From CAYVBJ01 sp964415185 (lineage in GTDB: Bacteria > Bacteroidota > Rhodothermia > Balneolales > Balneolaceae), in the NCBI GenBank assembly GCA_964415185.1, contig CAYPZI010000107.1, positions 1 through 10,167 on the forward strand: 10,167 bases of DNA, given 5' to 3'. The notes under the pieces are model-generated. The model saw only the letters and a list, made by a program, of their open reading frames with translations. It was not told the origin of the DNA and did not search any database. Shown here in pieces: positions 6,457 through 10,167 of this stretch. Each line of letters begins with the position of its first letter. The stretch's first letter is position 1. A program made the translations under genes and the position numbers.

Positions 6457-7302
6457 ATGACCGAAATCAAACATGAAATAGAGCGGGTCCTGAAACTGGC
6501 ACTGCAAGAAGACCGTGGCTTCGGTGACCTCACATCAGATTCAATCTTTAAAGATGAAAAAGCAGAGGGAGAATTTCTGAGCAAACATGAAGGTGTATTG
6601 TGCGGTCTCGATGCAATCAGTATCAGCTATAGCTTACTCTCTGATGAAATCAAAACCACCTCTTACAAATCAGACGGAGATATTACCAAACCGGGGGATG
6701 TTATCGCTAAAGCAAGAGGCCCTGTGAAAGAACTTCTTACCGGTGAGCGTATCATACTGAACCTTATTCAGCACCTCAGCGGCATTGCTACTGCCGTCAG
6801 ACAAGCCGTAGAACAACTGGATGATCCGGAAATCAGAATCTGCGACACACGGAAAACCCTGCCAGGATTGCGCATGCTGCAGAAGTATGCCGTCCGCACG
6901 GGCGGAGGGACCAACCACAGGTTCCGGCTCGATGACGGGGTTATGATCAAGGATAATCACATTGTTGCTGCCGGAAGCATCAAAAAGGCTGTGGAGAAAG
7001 CACGAAAACGTGTTGGCCCGCTCGTTAAAATCGAGGTAGAGACCGAGAATGAACACGAAGTTCATCAGGCAGTTGATGCAGGGGCAGATGTTATCATGCT
7101 CGACAACAAATCACCCGATGAAATCAGGTCCCTTTGCAGCCTTATTCCGGATCACATTCCGGTTGAAGTATCCGGGGGTATCACTCCGGAGACAATCGCC
7201 TCGTTCAGGGGTTGCGGTGCCGATTTTATCTCCATCGGTTCGCTAACGCATTCCGTAACTGCAATGGATATCAGTTTCAACCTTAAAGGTGGCAAAAAAT
7301 AG
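6457..7302 (+). CDS. nadC: Nicotinate-nucleotide pyrophosphorylase (quinolinate phosphoribosyltransferase)
   Basis: 281 aa, a normal length. NadC condenses quinolinate with PRPP to nicotinate mononucleotide, releasing CO2 and pyrophosphate: the step after NadA in de novo NAD synthesis. Visible: EDRGFGDLTSD (18-28), GERIILNLIQHLSGIAT (96-112), the substrate-binding CDTRKTLPGLR (129-139), YAVRTGGGTNHRFRLDDG (144-161), IKDNHI (164-169), the acidic IEVETE strand (192-197), VIMLDN (212-217), and the phosphate-binding EVSGGI and SIGSLTHS segments (237-242, 259-266). All blocks look intact. The ATG at 6457 is 2 bases after the preceding stop and there is no strong SD, so translation is probably coupled to the crotonase gene. 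No convincing terminator follows. Confidence 0.97.
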   Translation: MTEIKHEIERVLKLALQEDRGFGDLTSDSIFKDEKAEGEFLSKHEGVLCGLDAISISYSLLSDEIKTTSYKSDGDITKPGDVIAKARGPVKELLTGERIILNLIQHLSGIATAVRQAVEQLDDPEIRICDTRKTLPGLRMLQKYAVRTGGGTNHRFRLDDGVMIKDNHIVAAGSIKKAVEKARKRVGPLVKIEVETENEHEVHQAVDAGADVIMLDNKSPDEIRSLCSLIPDHIPVEVSGGITPETIASFRGCGADFISIGSLTHSVTAMDISFNLKGGKK

Positions 7303-7367
7303 CCTCTTTTAAAATTTATCGTATATTCATATCCGCTTAATAAATTGGTAACTTAAGGCAGGCGGGA

Positions 7368-7454
7368 ATGATTGCATCCTTGAATTCGGTTTATGAAATA
7401 GACGAATTCGCATTAGCAGCATTGCCGGCCGCTATCGTTGTTGTACATTATTAA
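7368..7454 (+). CDS. Possible 28-aa small ORF upstream of nadA
   Basis: In the 172-base nadC-nadA gap, an ATG runs for 28 codons to TAA, ending 20 bases before the nadA ATG. AAGG lies 9 bases before this ATG, with a G-rich GGCGGG closer, whereas nadA itself has only a poly-A leader. The peptide has an acidic N-half (YEIDEFA) and a hydrophobic C-half (AALPAAIVVVHY). It could be a leader peptide or a small hydrophobic protein. An ORF this short can arise by chance, and I recognise no family. Confidence 0.25.
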   Translation: MIASLNSVYEIDEFALAALPAAIVVVHY

Positions 7455-7474
7455 AAGTTGATCAATAAAAAAAA

Positions 7475-8584
7475 ATGGAATTTACCGAACTGCTTGAACA
7501 GGATTTGACTACCACCCTGCCCTCAAGATATCATTCCCTGCCCGAAGAGGAGATGATAAACAGGGTGAATGAAATTAAGCAAAAATTTGGCTCACGTTTA
7601 TTTATGCCGGGCCACCACTATCAGAAAGATGAAGTCATTCAATTTGCAGATGCCCGTGGGGATTCACTGAAACTGGCCCGTATCTGTGCCGATCAAAAAG
7701 ACGCCGAATTCATAGTATTTTGTGGAGTCCACTTCATGGCAGAGACTGCCGACATGCTCACAAGCGATGAGCAGGTTGTGATTCTTCCCGACATGCGTGC
7801 AGGCTGCTCAATGGCTGATATGGCCGATATCCGGCAGACCGAACGGGGATGGAAAATCATGCAGGAAACGTTTGGTGATACCATTTTGCCGCTGACTTAT
7901 GTGAACTCAACAGCGGCCATTAAAGCGTTTGTGGGCCGGAACGGCGGAGCAACAGTAACATCAGGAAATGCCAAAAAAATGCTGCAGTGGGCATTCACCC
8001 AAAAAGAGCGAATTCTTTTTCTTCCAGATCAACACCTTGGCAGAAACACGGCTTACGATCTTGGCATTCCATTGGATCAAATGGCTGTATGGGATCCCAT
8101 CGAAAACAAATTTGAATATGACGGCTCCTTCGATGATGTAAAAGTGATTTTGTGGAAAGGCCATTGCTCGGTGCACGAGAAATTCAATGTGAAACATATT
8201 GAAAACATCCGGAAAAACGATCCGGAGATGAAAGTGATTGTACATCCGGAATGCCTGTATGAAGTAGTTCAGTCGGCCGACCTTGCCGGTTCAACCAATT
8301 TTATCATCAAAACCATTGAGGCGGCGCCTTCGGGCAGCAAGTGGGCAATCGGTACCGAAATGAACCTGGTGAACCGTATTATTTCCGAACATCCCGATAA
8401 AGAAATCGTTTCACTGAATCCCTTTCTTTGTCCATGCCTTACCATGAACAGGATCGACCTGCCGCACCTGTTATGGTCGCTCGAAAAACTTGAACAGGGT
8501 GAAATCGTAAACCAGATTAAAGTTCCGGTTGAAATCAGGGAGTACGCCGTTCTTGCACTCGACCGCATGCTCGAACTCTCCTGA
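7475..8584 (+). CDS. nadA: Quinolinate synthase, long Bacillus-type
   Basis: 369 aa, the length of the B. subtilis-like NadA form. NadA is a cytoplasmic [4Fe-4S] enzyme that condenses iminoaspartate with dihydroxyacetone phosphate to quinolinate. Visible: FMPGHHYQKDEVIQFAD (43-58), CGVHFMAETA (83-92), VILPDMRAGCSMAD (102-115), TYVNSTAAIK (141-150), LPDQHLGRNTA (183-193), WKGHCSVHEKF (227-237), VHPEC (256-260), and CPCLTMNRIDLP (319-330). Likely cluster ligands are C111, C231 and C321, each one residue on from the known B. subtilis C110, C230 and C320. C319 two residues before C321 could take part in a thiol switch. No SD; the ATG follows a run of nine A. The downstream hydrolase gene begins 14 bases after the stop. 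nadB is not in this window. Confidence 0.97.
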   Translation: MEFTELLEQDLTTTLPSRYHSLPEEEMINRVNEIKQKFGSRLFMPGHHYQKDEVIQFADARGDSLKLARICADQKDAEFIVFCGVHFMAETADMLTSDEQVVILPDMRAGCSMADMADIRQTERGWKIMQETFGDTILPLTYVNSTAAIKAFVGRNGGATVTSGNAKKMLQWAFTQKERILFLPDQHLGRNTAYDLGIPLDQMAVWDPIENKFEYDGSFDDVKVILWKGHCSVHEKFNVKHIENIRKNDPEMKVIVHPECLYEVVQSADLAGSTNFIIKTIEAAPSGSKWAIGTEMNLVNRIISEHPDKEIVSLNPFLCPCLTMNRIDLPHLLWSLEKLEQGEIVNQIKVPVEIREYAVLALDRMLELS

Positions 8585-8598
8585 CGCGACAGCATTAT

Positions 8599-9564
8599 AT
8601 GGAGCATCCTTTTTCAGGAAAGATCATTCCAATCCGGATACCGACACCATTTCTGGTCGGAGATGTATTTGCCTACCTGGTCAAGGATGAGAAACTTGTA
8701 TTGATTGATACCGGCCAGTATGATGATGAAGCCTATGAGACCCTCCGTTTTGAGCTTGAAAATGAGAACGTTTCCTTTTCCGACCTGGATGAAATCTGGA
8801 TTACCCATGGCCATCCGGATCATTTTGGACAGGCCAATAGGCTCAGGAACAAGTCGGGGGCAATGATCCTGGCGCCGGAAGGTGAAAAAGCCAATCTTGA
8901 AAACAACAGTGATCGTGAGCTCTACGACCGGTTGTTCCGGAGAATTGGCGTTGATAAGACGGTCATTCAATCCATGGCAGAGCAGCTATCCTGGATCAGG
9001 CAGTTTCAGCAGCCGCTGAAGCCGGACAGTTGGGTTTCAGAAAACGACCTGCTTGAAACCGGCCATTTTACATTCCGTGTAAAACACCTGCCGGGACACG
9101 CACCGGGACATGTGGCCTTTTGCGAAGAGGACTTCACCTTCGGGGGCGACGTGTTACTTTCCCATATTTCCACCAATGCGTTGATCAGCTTCGATCATGA
9201 GACTGACCACAGAAACAGGTCGTTTCTTCAATACAGGGAAAGCCTGAAGTGGATCAAAAACCACGGGAATGCTTTCTTTCCCGGCCACGGAAAGTTTATA
9301 CCGCGATCCAAAGAGATTGCAGAAAGGTACCTTGAGGAACAAGAGCAGCGAATGAACCATATCTTAACTTTAATCAACAACAATCCGGTCTCAATTACCG
9401 AATTATCGAGGCGGCTTTTTCCCGAAGCATGGAAACAGAAAGCCTATTTCCTGGTGATTTCGGAAGTTTTGGGTTTTTTGGATTGGGGCATCGAGAGGAA
9501 CCTGTTTTCCGAAATCCGTGAAGATGGCGAGTTGCTTTTTCAAAAAAGAAGCGTAGAATCGTAG
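8599..9564 (+). CDS. Metallo-beta-lactamase-fold hydrolase with C-terminal winged-helix-like domain
   Basis: 321 aa. Metal-binding motifs of the MBL superfamily are intact: ITHGHPDH gives H70, H72, D74 and H75; LPGHAPGH gives H167; GGD gives D184; FPGHG gives H230. This predicts a dinuclear, usually zinc, hydrolase of the glyoxalase II / RNase Z-like branch. Residues about 250-318 (NNNPVSITELSRRLFP, then a helix ending LGFLDWG) look like the small winged-helix domain found at the C-terminus of many such proteins (LACTB2-like). No signal peptide, so cytoplasmic. The substrate is unknown; thioesters, lactones or RNA ends are possible. It starts 14 bases after nadA without an SD and is probably co-transcribed with it. 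The stop is 3 bases before the first 190-bp repeat; the C-terminus does not look truncated. Confidence 0.93.
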   Translation: MEHPFSGKIIPIRIPTPFLVGDVFAYLVKDEKLVLIDTGQYDDEAYETLRFELENENVSFSDLDEIWITHGHPDHFGQANRLRNKSGAMILAPEGEKANLENNSDRELYDRLFRRIGVDKTVIQSMAEQLSWIRQFQQPLKPDSWVSENDLLETGHFTFRVKHLPGHAPGHVAFCEEDFTFGGDVLLSHISTNALISFDHETDHRNRSFLQYRESLKWIKNHGNAFFPGHGKFIPRSKEIAERYLEEQEQRMNHILTLINNNPVSITELSRRLFPEAWKQKAYFLVISEVLGFLDWGIERNLFSEIREDGELLFQKRSVES

Positions 9565-9567
9565 TTT

Positions 9568-9757
9568 AGAAATGTTGAATGCGCAGGGGCGCTGGTGGAA
9601 GTTTATTTTACAAGCCAAAGCCAGCTTTCGTGGACAGAAAACCTTCGTGAAACTTCGTGTCCTCGTGCCTTCGTGGTGAAAACAGACTCGGTTCATACTC
9701 AAAGCCAGGTAACCACAGCGATCACAGCGGGGTCACGGCGTGCACGGCGGGGAAATA
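9568..9757 (+). repeat. 190-bp direct repeat, copy 1
   Basis: Bases 9568-9757 appear identical, by eye, to 9939-10128 (offset 371); the first differing bases are 9567/9938 and 9758/10129. It begins 3 bases after the hydrolase stop codon. Inside are two blocks of degenerate short words. TTCGTG-type words start at 9627, 9644, 9654, 9662 (CTCGTG) and 9670; CACRGCG words start at 9714, 9723, 9734 and 9743. Such accordion-like words recur in intergenic DNA of many Bacteroidota and other bacteria. It is open in several frames on both strands, but the composition is repetitive and the predicted peptides are low in credibility, so I treat it as non-coding. Confidence 0.95.
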
Positions 9758-9938
9758 ACGTTGTAGGCATTGTGGTAAAGTAAAAGCAGGCAGTAGACAA
9801 TTGGCAGTAGGCAATAAACAGCAACGGAAAACCGCGCCCTTTGCGCTCCGTTGCGCTCTCTGCGTGAAACCCCAAAGCACGATTTCGATTAAGTCTCTTA
9901 CTATGCATAGCAAAAGGTTTTTTTGGATCGCACCACGA
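9758..9938. other. Non-coding spacer between the 190-bp repeats
   Basis: 181 bases without a credible gene. Contents in order: ACGTTGT directly after repeat 1 (also present at 10141-10147 after repeat 2), an imperfect 14-base tandem (9789-9816), a block of TTGCGCT-type words at 9841 and 9851 followed by CTGCGTG, a 10-bp perfect palindrome CTATGCATAG (9901-9910), and a run of seven T (9919-9925). The TTGCGCT...CTGCGTGAAACC string resembles another family of degenerate intergenic words seen in many genomes. It looks like accumulated repeat debris. I found no RNA gene. Confidence 0.6.
9789..9816 (+). repeat. Imperfect 14-base tandem duplication
   Basis: GGCAGTAGACAATT (9789-9802) is followed by GGCAGTAGGCAATA (9803-9816), which differs at two positions. 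GGCAGTAG-type words in tandem are a common intergenic pattern. No function is suggested. Confidence 0.7.
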
Positions 9939-10128
9939 AGAAATGTTGAATGCGCAGGGGCGCTGGTGGAAGTTTATTTTACAAGCCAAAGCCAGCTTTC
10001 GTGGACAGAAAACCTTCGTGAAACTTCGTGTCCTCGTGCCTTCGTGGTGAAAACAGACTCGGTTCATACTCAAAGCCAGGTAACCACAGCGATCACAGCG
10101 GGGTCACGGCGTGCACGGCGGGGAAATA
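9939..10128 (+). repeat. 190-bp direct repeat, copy 2, with window tail
   Basis: Apparently identical to 9568-9757, including both degenerate word blocks. The absence of visible differences in non-coding DNA suggests a recent duplication, gene conversion, or an assembly artefact. It is followed to the window end by 39 bases that include the palindrome ACAACGTTGT (10138-10147) and GGTTTTTTGATCCA. The latter resembles GGTTTTTTTGGATCGCACC, which precedes this copy at 9917-9935, so a further unit may start beyond the window. Confidence 0.95.
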
Positions 10129-10167
10129 TCCAAAACTACAACGTTGTGAGCTTGGTTTTTTGATCCA

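Noticed and set aside
9595..9783. Plus-strand open frame inside repeat 1, with a counterpart in repeat 2 (9801-10163)
   Set aside because: The peptide simply translates TTCGTG and CACAGCG word blocks, diverges outside the repeat and has no ribosome-binding site.
9403..10073. Two minus-strand open frames sharing the start MSMNRVCFHHEG
   Set aside because: The shared N-terminus comes only from the identical 190-bp repeats. One frame runs antisense into the hydrolase gene, the other into the spacer, and the sequence is built from degenerate short words, not coding-like codons.
9568..10128. CRISPR array
   Set aside because: There are only two long (190-bp) copies with one 181-base spacer, and the short internal words are degenerate with irregular 8-17-base spacing. 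No cas genes are in the window.
9758..10147. Integron attC-like site around ACGTTGT / ACAACGTTGT
   Set aside because: A core-like GTTGT occurs, but the paired inverse core and the folded arm structure are missing and no integrase is near.

Overview
The window reads as chromosomal DNA of a free-living bacterium from the Bacteroidota / Balneolota / Rhodothermota side of the FCB group. This placement is inferred from several things: moderate GC, mostly absent Shine-Dalgarno sites, a sensor kinase with an HQLGTP-type phosphoacceptor box, a tig-clpP-clpX cluster, a long Bacillus-type NadA, and intergenic families of degenerate TTCGTG / CACAGCG words. The species cannot be named from the sequence.

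Layout. Positions 1-225 hold a probable scrap of an IS200-like (Y1) transposase and one copy of a short REP-like repeat. On the minus strand, read from right to left, come tRNA-Leu(UAG), tig (trigger factor, GTG start with a good SD), clpP, clpX and then an orphan membrane histidine kinase. tig, clpP and clpX are 8 and 21 bases apart and look like one protein-quality-control operon: a ribosome-bound chaperone, the proteolytic chamber and its AAA+ unfoldase. A 278-base gap with a terminator-like hairpin and an inverted pair of the same REP-like repeat separates clpX from the kinase.

The plus strand begins after a 176-base divergent region (5172-5347). That region carries a terminator-like hairpin facing the tRNA and a 14-bp perfect palindrome. 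Next come cutA, a crotonase-family gene and nadC, packed with 0 and 2 bases between them. A 172-base gap holds a possible 28-codon ORF, followed by nadA and a metallo-beta-lactamase-fold hydrolase 14 bases further on. NadA and NadC give two consecutive steps of de novo NAD synthesis; the aspartate-oxidising enzyme (NadB or a substitute) is not in the window.

The last 603 bases (9565-10167) have no credible gene. They hold two apparently identical 190-bp direct repeats, 371 bases apart, built from degenerate 8-11-base words, with a spacer made of related low-complexity words.

Points most worth a second look: ClpP has Asn where the Ser-His-Asp triad normally has Asp; the REP-like inverted pair lies near a Y1-transposase remnant; a terminator-like hairpin sits directly in front of tRNA-Leu; the crotonase lacks the second catalytic Glu; and the 190-bp repeats. 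I did not find a convincing new defence or mobile system, and most of the window is housekeeping sequence.
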